From the NCBI GenBank assembly GCA_965178125.1, contig OZ237737.1, positions 248,001-312,000 on the forward strand: a DNA stretch of 64,000 bases, in the 5' to 3' direction. The translations under genes were made by a program, and so were the position numbers. The notes beneath the pieces were generated by a model. The model saw only the letters and a program-made list of their open reading frames with translations. It did no database searches and had not been told where the DNA came from. Positions within the stretch are counted from its first letter, which is position 1; each line of letters opens with the position of its first letter. This DNA comes from Bilabrum cf. latius. Lineage: Eukaryota; Bigyra: Bicosoecida; Bigyra; Bicosoecida. Of this stretch, positions 44,147 to 55,597 are shown one piece after another.

Positions 44147-45760
44147 ATGGCCACCATTTTAGCCAACCCTAAATCGTGCACTGCAAGTATATCTGTAATT
44201 GGACGGCTTGTTGGATCCACTGCGGAAAACGAGGGCTCAATTGAGTATATGTTAGATATAAACGGCTCTAGTCTATTGGTTCGACAGCATGCAATTGATT
44301 TTGTCGTGCTTCCGGCGAGCAGCACGGCTGTTGCATCCAAACCATCGGGTTTCTACTAGCAGAGATTAGCTGGCTCACGCAAGCAGAATCATCGGGATGC
44401 GTTCGATCCTCCTGATTCTAGTCTGCTTGTTTGGCCACGGAGCCAGGCATATGGTCGAACAGACGGTTGTGCGGAATTCTTTGGGTTGGAAGCCACCCAC
44501 ATGGTCGTTATGAATAAGTATCCAGTGTCACAAATGCACATGCTTGTCGTCAGGCAACCATTTCAAAGCCAAATGAAGGCGCTTGATACGGATGACTTCC
44601 GGGCTGCTATTGCAGTTGCGTCCTCCATTGCGCGAGACTCATCAACATAGGGGGCGGATTTGCAGCAGCATCATGATGGTGCATCATGGGGCTCTTGCTC
44701 TGTCGACGATCATGGTGATAGACCGCTGATTTTCTTCAACGGTGGTCCAGCCGCAAGCGCAACGTAGCCCCGAAGGCATTTGCAGGTCGTTTCCCTCGCG
44801 TGCGCCATGCAAGGACTCAGAGAAAGCGACACGGAGCAACTGCACCTCCCAGTCGAAATCGCGCTTGCTCGGCGAGAAGCGGCAGTGGAATCACAGTTTG
44901 CTGAGCCGCAGGTAGACAGCGCCGCTATAGAAAGTAGTGGTAGAGGCTATATCATTGAAAGGGATCTTCCAGATGGCATCGTCCGTCTACCGCAGTGGCA
45001 GTTTGCGCATGCTGCGAGCCGTCTGCCAGCAGCAGCCACTCGGCTGCTAGGCTCTACAAGCAGCGAGCCTACAACCGCGCAGATTGCTAGTTAGGCCAAG
45101 GCGCATGTGGTTGGTAATGAAAATGGTGATGATAGAGTTCACAAGCTCGGGTCTGCCGCGGGGGCGATAAACGAGCAGGACCTCAGAGCGGTTTCAAAGC
45201 AAGTGCTCGGACTGTACCAAAGCGTGCTTCAAGCAGCCATTCGCGATGCAGATGCGCAAGCCCTGGATAGTTGCCCCAAAATGGACTGGGTATTATCGAT
45301 GGGCCCAATACCTGAAGCTTTTGGTAGGAGGACCGGAGAGTGGGAGCAAGGCCAGAGCCGGCTGGTTTCAGTGCCGCAGCACAGCCTTATCATGACACCG
45401 GACTGGATGGTTGTCGTGCTCCGATCCAAGAAAGCCCACAGGGGAATTCCGGTGGCGGGGCCGAGCTACGCCGGCCTGATGTTGGCCCTCGGCGAAGCGG
45501 AGCTGAAAGTGCTCGGTGTGAGCGACTCGGAGCAGATGCCCGACAGAGACACTGCCAGCGGAGGAGCACGCCGGCGCGTGGATCTAGATGCGCCCAGGAG
45601 AGCCGGGTCAGAGACAGGCAGCAGCCATGACGCCATCGGCCCGGTTGGAGTACTGACTGCTTGCGGGGTAGACTCTAGCAGGGTGCCACTCCTGGAGCAC
45701 CCTGCAGAGCCGCCGGACCATTCCATGCAGCGACACGAGACCCCACCCGCCGGTCAGTGA
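44147..45760 (+). CDS. Ap4A phosphorylase / ATP adenylyltransferase (Apa1/2 type)
   Basis: An intronless 537-residue frame ending in TGA. It has the GAFGY-like HIT-superfamily layout of yeast APA1/APA2: VVMNKYPVSQMHMLVVRQPFQSQ (NKFPxxxxHxLxVT), then FFNGGPAASAT-TAG-PRRHLQVV, and finally MTPDWMVVVLRSKKAHRGIPVAGPSYAGLML. The enzyme cleaves diadenosine tetraphosphate with phosphate, giving ADP and ATP, through a nucleotidylated His in the HxHxQ-like motif (here RRHLQ, His about 211). The TAG at codon 207 stands where homologues have the Gln of (S/A)SQ(x)HKHLQ. Other TAGs are at 44357-44359, 44648-44650 and 45092-45094. A Ser/Ala/Gln-rich insertion and an unusual disordered tail make it longer than the yeast enzymes (about 320 residues). 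ATG 44132 is an alternative start. Confidence 0.85.
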
Positions 45761-45972
45761 CGGCCGCATGATGCGTCAAGATGCTCCACTAATGGTGGTA
45801 TTGGCAATTTCAGTGGCAGTGGCTAGGCCTCTCGAGTCACGCTAAAGCTGATCACTTTATGAAGCAGTTGCGAATCATGTGGTATTATTGCATAGGTCCA
45901 GATACTCCGCATTTTAATACATCAAATAATCATCTGCGATGGTTGGTTGCATCCGGATTCCGGAATCCGGAT

Positions 45973-47406
45973 TTACTGTCCCTGCGCTGCAGCACCACCG
46001 GCAAGCGCTTCAGCCGCCCCGTCGATGGCCTGCTCCAAATCGCCCCACAGATCCTCTACGTCTTCCAGCCCAACTGACACTCTCAGCAAGGAAGCCGGCG
46101 TCTTGGACCACTCGGGCTCGATGGTCCTCCTGTGCTCCACCAGGCTCTCGGTGCCGCCCAGCGAGGTGGCCCGGCGGAAGACCTTCACTCGGGCTGCCGC
46201 TTCCACCGCGAAATCCTGAAAGGCGTCCAGATCCAGTGGCTCACTCCCACCGCCGGCGCCTCCCTTCGCATCGTACTCGTGCTCGTGCTCGTGCGGCTGC
46301 GGCAGGGTGAAGCTCAGCATGGCCCCGAACCCGAACCGCTCCCAGTCCGTCTGTTCCCTGGTGACCTGGTGCCCCGCGTGCGATGCCAGCCCGGGGTAGT
46401 GCACCCTGCCCACGAACGGGTGCTGCTCGAGCCTCTGCGCGAGCACGAGAGCGCTTTCTCCTGCCATCTTCATGCGGGCGGGGAGGGTGCGGAGGCCCCT
46501 CATGGCGAGCCAGGCGTCGAAGGGTGCCGCCACCCCGCCCTGAAGCTGCTGCGACAGCCTGGCTTGCTCCCACACCTGCCTCCGCAACGCATCCACTGCA
46601 CCACCAGTGCCGGTCGGATCCTCCGTCTGACCCACGGCAGACACGAGCGCTCCCCCCAGCAGGTCCGAGTGCCCCCCGATATGCTTGGTGGTGGAGTGCA
46701 CCACAAAATCGACACCGCGGGACAGCGGCCTGCACAGCACGGGGGTCATCCAAGTGGAGTCGCAGGCCACGAGGGCACCCTTGCTGTGCGCGAGAGAGCT
46801 GGCCTGTGCCAGAGGAGTGACTCGCAAGAGAGGGTTGCTCGGCGATTCGAGCCAGAGTAGCACCGGCCCGGATGATGATGACGATGGTGATGATGCGCTC
46901 GCTTCGTCAAGGGCCGCTTCGATGGCAGGGAGGCTGCTCGTGTCGGCAACTATGCACTTCTACCTCCAAGGTTTGAAAATTGTCTCGTGGAGGGTCCCCA
47001 GGCCGTGGTACATGTCTTCTGGTAGGATGACAGTGGCGTCGGGACCGACTGCCGTGAGCAACGCAGAGCATGCTGCCAGGCCGGAGGCGAATGCTATAGA
47101 GTCTTTGCCGGCCTCAGCAGTTGCTAGTGACTACTCGAACTGTTTCCTGGTCGGGTTGTCCTGTCGAGAGTACAGAAATCCCTTGCTATACTCCAGATCC
47201 GCGTCTCGTTCAAATGTTGTAGCAAAATGAATGGGCGGAGTCACGGATCCAAATTGGTCATCAGAGCTGTTGCAACCAGCATGTGCAAGCACTGTCTGAA
47301 CAGCTGGTCCTGTTTTCGCGGCGCATCTAGCTGCACAAACGTGTAGTTGCCGTCCCGTCCCGAGCAAAGGTGCAGACCGCGCAGCTCCCATCAAACGACG
47401 AATCAT
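45973..47406 (-). CDS. Cys/Met-metabolism PLP enzyme (cystathionine gamma-synthase/lyase family), mitochondrial presequence
   Basis: A 477-residue intronless frame from ATG 47406 to TAA. An Arg/Ala-rich presequence (MIRRLMGAARSAPLLGTGRQLHV) precedes the family body. LYSRQDNPTRKQFE is the YSRxxNPT phosphate-binding region, FASGLAACSALL follows, and HSTTKHIGGHSDLLGG holds the PLP lysine (residue 241). The last segment GLEDVEDLWGDLEQAI is the usual C-terminus, so TAA acts as a true stop here. Members are cystathionine synthases, lyases and O-acylhomoserine sulfhydrylases; sequence alone does not choose between them. Two TAGs are read through. One, at 47131-47133, falls in the (L/F)E-x-xLA helix, where homologues usually have Glu, Gln, Lys or Ala. 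The other is near 46966 (KPWR-TAG-KCIVADTS). It is head-to-head with the helicase gene, 186 bp apart. Confidence 0.9.
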
Positions 47407-47592
47407 GGCACCTCACAAAGTCAAAAGCTGAATGGATTTAGTTTATACGGATTAATTGGCTTTGATACCGATTAAACTGTATAGATTTAGCACAATAGGG
47501 ACAGGAAGAAGTGTTTTCAATCCGCCGCCCGGAATTAGAATAATCGGCAGTCGCTGCCTCAGCTCGCGAAACCGGTGTGGAGCACTAGAGAC

Positions 47593-50500
47593 ATGGTTGA
47601 GTCTATCATTCACCCTATTAACTATGCATGGGCCGACTTGGAGCCGGCGGAATCGCTTTCTTCTCTCGAGCTTGAAGATCTTCGAATAGGTAGCACCGAA
47701 GATGTTTCAAGGTGGCGATACTTGAGAAGTATCGTTTCGCTCCAGTAGAGGGGTGATGAACGTGGTACTAGCTATGCCCATGCGTCAGGGGCGTTCGTGG
47801 AATCAGTTTCGCTGAGGCAGGGCCCGGTAGCAGTCGGTGCAGGCGGCGACGACCACTCCTCTCGATTTCGGTTCACGTGTCTGCTACGCCTAGCCGACGG
47901 CAGCGTCGTGCCACTGCAGGCAGGATAGTCTATACGATTGGATGTCCGGCCCCTGGCCGAAGATGGTCGCACTGAGCACACGCAGGACAGCGCAGAGTCC
48001 GGATTGAGTTCCTTCCGTCAAGTGGCAATCGAACAGGCAGAAGAAGTGGCTCATGCCAGAGACCGTGCCGTCACCGAAATGATTGTCGTGTGTTGCATTC
48101 ACACCGGCTCGGACCGCGTGGCCCGCCCGATGCCGGGCGTGTACTCGTGCAGCTTGTCGTTCACGTTGAGGCGAGCAGCTCCCGCTCCCTCTGCCGTGGG
48201 CGCGCCGAGCGCCGCGGGCGGTGACGCCAGAGCTGTGGCGGTGAGGCTGCCCTTCTCGATCCAGGCGCGACGACAGCCAGAGCAGCCCGCCAGGGACCAT
48301 GAGTTCACCTTCCGCGAGTTCCAGAGAGACGTGCTGGCCCCCCTCGACAGGATGGTGGCGCAGTCCGCCGCGGAAGCAGCGGCGCCCAAGCGACCGGCCC
48401 CCGGGGTGGGGGTGTCTCTCAGGGAGCTAGCAGCCATGCGTCAGGACGCCGGAGCCGCGCCCGCTCCCTCCGTGGCCCGCTTCGCCTCCAGGTCCACGCA
48501 AGGGGCGCCGAGGACGACGGCCGGCGCCGCGGGGGACCCGTCCCTGAGCGCGTTTCCGGTTTGGTGGGGGAACACAAAGGGTGATGAGGAGAGATGGAAG
48601 GCAGAAGACATGGCCTGGCAGGGGGGGGCTCGCATCCCCGTGGGAGGCTTTCAGGCGCTGACACCAGCGGAGGAAGCGAGGGCCGCGGGGCTGCCCGTGG
48701 ACCAGGGAACAACGACCGCTGCCAAGGCAGTCCCGCAGAAGAGGCTGCGAGCGGTCCCGTTGCCGGCTCTGCAGCTGCTGGCAGTCTCGGGTGCGCTCAA
48801 GGGTCCCGTGACGGGCCCGCTCTCACGCAGGCTGAGGGTCATGCAGACTGTCGAGGACCTCGAGCACGCGCGCCGGGTCCAAGTGGCGCGCAGCAAGGTG
48901 CTCACCGGCCTGAAGGTGTTCTCGGTCAGGAGTAGCGACGGAGGGGGCGCGACCGCGGAGGTGACGCTGGGCCTCCGCCCCTCTGACGTCACTCGGGCCC
49001 ACTGGTGGATGAACCTGCTGGAGGGGCGCATGGTGCCTCTGCTGGTGGATGAACCTGCTGGAGGGGCGCATGGTGCCTCTGCTGGTGGATGAACCTGCTG
49101 GAGGGGCGCATGGTGCCTCTGCTGGTGGATGAACCTGCTGGAGGGGCGCATGGTGCCTCTGCTGGTGGATGAACCTGCTGGAGGGGCGCATGGTGCCTCT
49201 GCTGGTGGATGAACCTGCTGGAGGGGCGCATGGTGCCTCTGCTGGTGGAGGTGCGGCCGGAGGAGGATCGAGGGGATGCGGGCGGGACCTCGCGCCCCGG
49301 CGACGGCATTTCCTTTCACGTGGTGCGCGCGCGCGCAGAGGAACGGGAGGTCGCGGCAAGGGAGGGGAGGCTCGCACTGAAGGCAGGGACCCTGCGAGTG
49401 ACGGCGGGACCGGAAGACAGCCGCGTGCTGCACCAGCTGTGGACGCAGCGCCACAGGTTTAGAGCTAGCGGTGGTGGCAGTGGGGTCGATGGCAAGAAGG
49501 GAGGTGGGTCGGGGAACAAGGGGTCGTCGCGGTCCTCTTCTGGTTTGGTTGCGACCGTGCTGGAGGTGCACTCGTCCTCGTCACACCGCATGCGGAGGCA
49601 CGCAACGTGGCTTGCGCTGCAGGCCGTGGACGGCTCCACTGCCGGCGCGGGCCCTGCCGAGTACCCCGAGGGGGAGGAAGCGGAGGCCTGCTGGGAAGCT
49701 CTGCAGAAGCGCGCCGAGCAGTAGGACGAGACGGGGGCCAGGTGGCTGAGAGAAACAGAGCTGAGGAAGAGCAAGGCTGACATGGTGGGGAGGGCGGCGT
49801 CAAGGATAGACGCAGGGGTCCTCAGCCCGTGGCGCAGGGCCGCAGCAACGGAAGTCAGCGGGGAAGACGGCCACGAAGCGCTGCAAGAACTGAGGCGGTT
49901 GGCAATGTTTGCGATGCACCAGCTGCTGACCACACAAGTGGCGGGCGGCGCCAGGCGGCTCAACCTCGAGCAGCTGGCCGCCGTGGGCATGTGCCTCAAG
50001 CGCCCGCCGCTGGCCGTGGTGGTGGGTCCCCCGGGCACGGGCAAGACCACCACTCTCGCCACTCTCCTCTCGCACCTCCTCGTGAGCGAAGACAAGCCGA
50101 GGGTGCTCCTCGTCGCGCAGAGCAACGTCGCTGCGGAGCTGGCCCTGGTGCGCGTGCTGGACGCGGTGGCTGTGTCTGCGAGCGGATCGAGGCACGGTGA
50201 CGTGGACGCTGGCAAAGCTGTCCTGCGGATTGCCGCGCTGCAGCGCACTGCGGCGCACACGGAGGCGGAGCTGGGTGTCGGTCCGGCACGTGCCATCCAG
50301 GCCATCGCGTCGAGCGGGAACCCCCCCTTCGCCGAGATCGCGGCGCGGCAGCTGGTCGTCACCACCGTGGACACGGCGACAAAGTGGCTCGGCAACGTGT
50401 ACAACGCGCTGACTCGGCACGGGTGGACCTCTGACGGCGGTGGCAGCGAAGAAGAGGAGGACGAGGACCCGGGCCAGGGAACCGGCAAGCCGAGGGCCCC

Positions 50501-53500
50501 GGTCGAGGTGGACATCGCGCGGGCTCTGTCCTTCGACTACATCGTGGTGGACGAGGCCAGCCAGGTCAGGGAGGAGCAGGCGCTGCCCATCCTGCTGTCC
50601 GTCTACCTCGCCAGGCAGCTCGAGGGCGGTGGGTCACATCACCGCCGGGGGTCGTCGGGCTCGGGGGCTGCTGGTGGAGCTGCCCGCTCGCCCACTCTCG
50701 TGCTGGCGGGAGACCCGCGGCAGCTGGGTCCCACAGTGCAGGACCGCTTGGTGGAGCTAGCCGGTGGGGGAATCTCCCTGCTAGAGAGACTTCTCGGCGT
50801 GCAGTCCGCCCCGCAGGACACGATGAGCAGGGGAGAGGCGGAGCAGATCATCCAAGAGACGGCGCGAGCGGCAGGGCTCGAGCCCAAGGGGCCGCGATTT
50901 TTCGACGCGAAGGCTTTCTCGCAGAAAGCGCTCGCTCCTACGCACGGACTAGGCGGAGCCAAGGCAGCTGCCGCGTGGGAGTCCAATGCACCGCTGAGGT
51001 ATGACCTCCAGAGGGCCGTGTCGGCCGCTGCCGTCCTGTCAGCAGGAGGGACTTCCAGCCATGCGGCGAGCGCGGGTGGCAGCAGAGGGGCAGGCGCCAC
51101 CGACGGCGTGCCCGAGCCGAGGGTGGTGCAGCTCAGGCAGAGCTACAGGGCTGTGCCCGAGCTTACCGCGCTGTGGAGCGAGCTGACGTACGACGGTACA
51201 GTGACGTCAGTGCTGGACGAAGACGGTTGCCTCGAGTCCGGCACGCAGGGTGACTCGCTCGAAGCAGCAGCGGACGTGGCAAAGTGCAGGGCACTGCACG
51301 GTGCCATAGCCCATTGGCTGCCCGCGGAAGCTGCCGCAGCTGCGTCTGGCAGCTCCAGCGCCTCTGGAGCAAGCCACCGGCCCCGCTGCATCCGCATGCA
51401 GGGCGCCACCTAGGGGCAGGTGGCCGCGCTCCTTCGAGAAGCAGAAGGCCTGGGACCCTTCGAGCCTGAGGATGGCCTTGCTCATGAAGGTGCGGGCAGG
51501 GGCAATTCGCTGCCGCCTAGCTCGGCAACTGCCGCTGGCGGTGGCCCCAGGTCCCGCACAGACCCGAGCGCGGTAGCTTCCTCGAAGCAGGCCCGGGCCA
51601 GGCCCAGTGATAGGTTTGCCCTTCCCGAGCTGGACTCTGACTCTGACTCCGACTCCGATGATTCCGACCCTGGTTTGCATGCCTCTGCGGGGCCTGCAGC
51701 GAGCGCCGCGGGTTCCTCCGCAAAGGCCTCCGCCAGCAGCAGCAGCGGCGCCGGTCGACGAGCCGTGGCGGTGCACCCCGGGGGGCTGGAGCTCGGTGTC
51801 CCTCCGAAGGCACCTGACGCTGCTATCCGGACCCTCCGCTCCTTTTGCCGCCGCTGGCCAGAGCACGCCGAGTCTGTGTGCCGGGCCGTGCTACGGGTCA
51901 TGGAGAGGGCTGGGCACGGCGCCTCGAGCGGTCCATTCCGGGCCTCCGGGGCAGTGCTCGTGCAGTGCGTGCGAGGGGCCATGCAGCGGGAGAGGGGCTT
52001 GGGGTCTCGTTGGAACAGCCAGGAGGCGCAGCTTGTCGCGGATCTGGTGGCAGCGGCGTGGGGTGGCGACGGGGCAGGCGCAGCTCCGGGCACCAGGGGT
52101 GCTGCGGCCACTGCTGCGGGCAGTTCCGCAGCGAGACCGACGGTGGCGGTCGTGACGCCTTACTCGGCGCAGAGGCGAGCCGTCCGCAACAGCCTCGCAG
52201 ACCGGCTGGGCGACGACGGCGCGGACTCAGTCCAAGTAGGTACGGTGGACGGGCTGCAGGGCACAGAGGCAGACATGGTGATCATCAGCACCGTGCGCAG
52301 CACCACGGACGGTGCTCCCCGGACCAGGTCGCAGCAGATCGCCGGGGCCCCAGCCAGCGGGCGGCTGGACGACTTGCTGCGCTGGGACGAGCCTGGAGCA
52401 GCGGAGAGGGAGCAGCTCCAGGCCTCGCTCGTTCGCGGAGATCTGGATCCAGGCCTAGGATTCCTCGTGAATCCGCGGCGGACGAACGTTGCGGTGACGC
52501 GGGCCCGGCACGCCCTCGCCCTGGTATGCGACCCGCAGGCGCTTGCCTCTGACGCTCACTGGGCGGCGCTTCTTGCCTTCTCGGCCTGCGTGGGCGCTGT
52601 GGTAGTACCGAATGGCATGGACTTCCCACTGCCTCTGCGGGTCGAAGAGGCCGAGAAGCTGCAGCGCAAGCAAAAGAGAAGGCAGGCGGCGAGATCTACC
52701 AAAGGAAAGGCCAGAGCTAGTGGAGCCCAGGGGGGCAAAGCCGCCGCTTCTGGCGGCACTGCCGAAAAGGGAAAGGCGACAGCACAGCGAAGTGCACGTA
52801 CGGGCAGGGCTGCTGCGCGTTAGATGGTTTCCACCTCGTCATCTTCATCTTCATCTTCATCTTCATCTTCATCTTCATCTTCATCATCAGCAGCAGCAGC
52901 AGCAGCTGGTGCAGCATCTGCAGCACCAAGAAGCAACAAGCCGCGCCCTTTCTTAACCGCGTGGGAAAACTTGCTTCTTCGGCACGTCTGCCGCTTGGAT
53001 GGCGGCGATGGCGTGACCGCGCCCATGCTTGAGCTAGAGCACCACAGGAAGCACGGGGAGCGCCTCGAGGATGCGCTCAAGGCGCGCTCGAAGGGTAAGA
53101 CCGTCGCATCAATCCTAGATAGCCTGATGAGGAAAGGGGTACTGCTTAAACGCGTCAGGGGCTCGCAGATCGAGTACGTGGCGACTCGGACGGGCTCTAC
53201 CATGCATCGGGAAGCGGGTGTAGCAGGCAGTAGTGCTGGGTAGGGCAAGCCAGAGGGGAAAGCGTCGTCACGTCACAAAGCCCCGAGCCTGAAAGCGGCA
53301 AGCGGTGCCAGCGCGGCCGCCAAGAGCAAGACCGCTGCAGCCAAGCTTGCCGCCAAGAGCAAGACCACTGCAGCCAAGCCTACTGCCAAGTCTAGCGCTG
53401 CGGGTGGCACGATGAGCCTGTAGGACTGGAAGCAGCTGGTCCTTGGGTACATTCGAGAGCTGGATTCGGGTGAAGGCGTGCTCGCCCCAAGAATTGGTGA

Positions 53501-54077
53501 CCTGCACTTCGGCCGCACTGGTGAGAGGATCAACGACCACATCGCTAGGGTGAGCTCGCGCCCTGCACGTCGCCTGGGCGGCATTCTTGATGCCATGGTC
53601 AAGGATGGGACGTTGGTCTCGTCGGGGGCAAAGTCTGAAGCTCGGTACAGGGCGAGCATTGGAGGTGACAAGAAGGGGCCTGGATCTGGGCCTGGGGCTG
53701 GGGCTGGGCCTGGGGCTGGGGCTGTGCCAAGCGCCGTCGCAGCTGGATCCAGTGTGGCAGGCAGTGCGCTTGAGGTAGGCAGCAGCGCCACGTCCGGTGG
53801 TGCGGGCGATGGTAGGGTGCTATCGCTGTGGCAGGACAGGCTCTGCTCGTACATTCGCGAGCTGGACTCTGGTAGTGGGGTGCTCGCTTCCTAGCTTGGC
53901 ACGGTGCACTTGGAGAAGACTGGGCAGCGGCTAGCCAATGATCTCGCGGCCAATGGTCCTAAGCAAGGGGCTGGTCAGCCCAAGCCTCGTTTGACGGATC
54001 TGCTAGAGGGTATGGTTCGAAGTGGTCGGTTGAGAGCGGCTGGCTCGGGAGTAAAGCGAAGGTTTCGACTTGCGTGA
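47593..54077 (+). CDS. UPF1/IGHMBP2-like superfamily 1 helicase fused to three winged-helix-like repeats
   Basis: One frame from ATG 47593 runs to TGA 54075-54077, interrupted by a 40-bp minisatellite that changes frame (see repeat). The helicase part has Walker A GPPGTGKTTT (50027), VVDEASQ, LAGDPRQLGP, QLRQSYR, VVTPYSAQRRAV, VGTVDGLQGTEADMVIIS and VNPRRTNVAVTRARHAL, the full motif set of UPF1-like ATP-dependent RNA/DNA helicases. An acidic insertion separates the motifs. TAG at 52821-52823 is immediately followed by ATG. Read as Gln, the frame continues into poly-Ser and then three similar modules starting at 52960, 53428 and 53830 (WENLLLRHVCRLDGGDGV, WKQLVLGYIRELDSGEGV, WQDRLCSYIRELDSGSGV), separated by Lys/Ala-rich H1-like linkers. 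Eight TAGs are in frame in all. The repeats probably bind nucleic acid, by inference. Confidence 0.8.
49003..49249. repeat. 40-bp minisatellite, about six copies, inside helicase gene
   Basis: The unit GAGGGGCGCATGGTGCCTCT plus 20 more bases starts at 49021, 49061, 49101, 49141, 49181 and 49221 with no mismatches seen. Forty is not a multiple of three. The coding frame before the array (47593 frame) and after it (49209 frame) differ by exactly the shift caused by five extra copies, and one or four copies would keep the frame. So the array is a recent expansion, a polymorphism, or an assembly artefact. Confidence 0.95.
52838..52888. repeat. TCATCT hexanucleotide microsatellite coding poly-Ser
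   Basis: About eight TCATCT units followed by CAGCAG. They encode Ser and Ala runs at the junction between the helicase part and the winged-helix-like repeats. Confidence 0.9.
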
Positions 54078-54207
54078 GGCAGAGCTCGGGTAAGTTGCGT
54101 GGTGGAGCTAGGTTGTTGAAGGAACATGGCAATACCGGGGGATTCAATGCGCCAAGATCACGGCCTCCATCCATTCATCAACGCTCTCAAGCACTTGGTA
54201 GATGCGC

Positions 54208-55471
54208 TCACTCCTCCATGTCAGCAGCTCCCCCTGCAGCAGCGCCCCTGCTGGCCGCTCGGATCTTGGCCTCCTCTTCCTGGGCCGCCCGTGCCACCTC
54301 CAGCAACGGCGCCACGTCCGCTCCGTCGTAGAGCTTCCAGGGCGAGCCGGCCCCCACGATGGCGAGGGTCGCGTTGTCCGCCGTCAGCTCCGCGCCGCCC
54401 TCCACGCATCCCATGAGGGCGCGCAGCGCGTGCACGGCGAGCTCGTCCCCGCCGCACCCCTTGAATCCCTCCACGTGCCTCTCCAGGTACGTGCGCGCCG
54501 CCTGGGACCGAGCCCCGATGGCGGTGGCGTGGTATTCGAGTGCGAAGCCCGCCGGGCTCGTCTCCCAGAGGCGAGCGCGGCCGCGGGGGGCTGCCTTGAT
54601 CTCATCGGCGGCTGCCTTCGCTGCCTTCGCTGCCTCTGCACCATCTGTGGGCTTTTCCTCTTCTTCCTCTCCCCCGGATCCGCCAAGGCTGAGGTTCTTG
54701 GGCCAATCCGCCGTCGGCACGACCGGTGCCTCACCATCCCACGCTGCGATTAGCAGTCCGGCACCATATGGCCGACGGACGTAAGACTGAGTGCATTCTT
54801 GTTGCTCTGCGGTGACCACGAAGGAGGGATAAGGGAGTGCATGATTGCAATAATTCGAACGGGAAGAATAAAAACACCACGGGACCCCTGCACGCGGGAG
54901 CAGGTGAATGTCAGGAGACCACGCGTCTGCTGAGCAACGCTACTGATTTGAATTAGAAACGATCCACAGGACTGGAGCTGTCGTCAAACAGAGGCGCTGG
55001 GAGAGTTGCTGCAAAGACTGCTCGCTCACTGTCGGACAGGTCGTCGACGAGCCTGGAGGGAGGAGCCTCGCTGCCAAACACGTATCTATGATTCAATGCC
55101 TCGGATCGCAAATGCCTATGCAGCGCCCTGCCGTCACTGGTCAATCCGGACACGGCAATGCCCATGTGACCGTCCACTCGAAAAAGCTTGGGCTGGTGCG
55201 CAGCAAGCTCGAAAGGAGACCTACGATGGATACGGCGTCAGGAAGAAGGTGCAATTTGCATCTTTGAGCCGTAACGTACACGAAGATGGGTGCATTCTCT
55301 CCTCGAGCGGTTGTCTCACCGCTTGACGCCAGCCACGACGGCATGTGAATCGCTAACAAGACCTACAGAGGCACTGCCCTGGTTGACCGCCTCTCCTGCA
55401 TATTCCAGCTGGAACAAACGACCCTGGGGGCTGAATGTTGTCACATCTGTGTCATACTGGTTCTTATTCAT
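54208..55471 (-). CDS. PSMA1: 20S proteasome subunit alpha type-1 (alpha6)
   Basis: Exons 55471-55320, 55220-55030 and 54806-54208 join in frame to give 313 residues. [34 protein letters not shown] is the conserved alpha-type N-terminus that gates the 20S core. [45 protein letters not shown] and [15 protein letters not shown] identify alpha6/PSMA1 rather than other alpha subunits. It is about 50 residues longer than human PSMA1, because of an insertion rich in Glu/Ala/Lys between the YVRRPYG strand and the RLWETSPAG strand. The coding exons contain no TAG. It ends in TGA. It is head-to-head with TMCO1, with 126 bp between start codons. Confidence 0.95.
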
Positions 55472-55597
55472 CTCCTTTCCGCCTCAAGTGTTGGCTTCAG
55501 CCTTTTGAGCGATCCAAAATCGGAATCTCGCTTTCTTCAGTGGTAGCGTGCTATTTCAACGTGTCGAATGCGATACTTTGGCATTAAATTCCCAGCC

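Noticed and set aside
49003-49249. CRISPR array
   Set aside because: The 40-bp units are directly contiguous, with no unique spacers, and lie within a helicase coding region.
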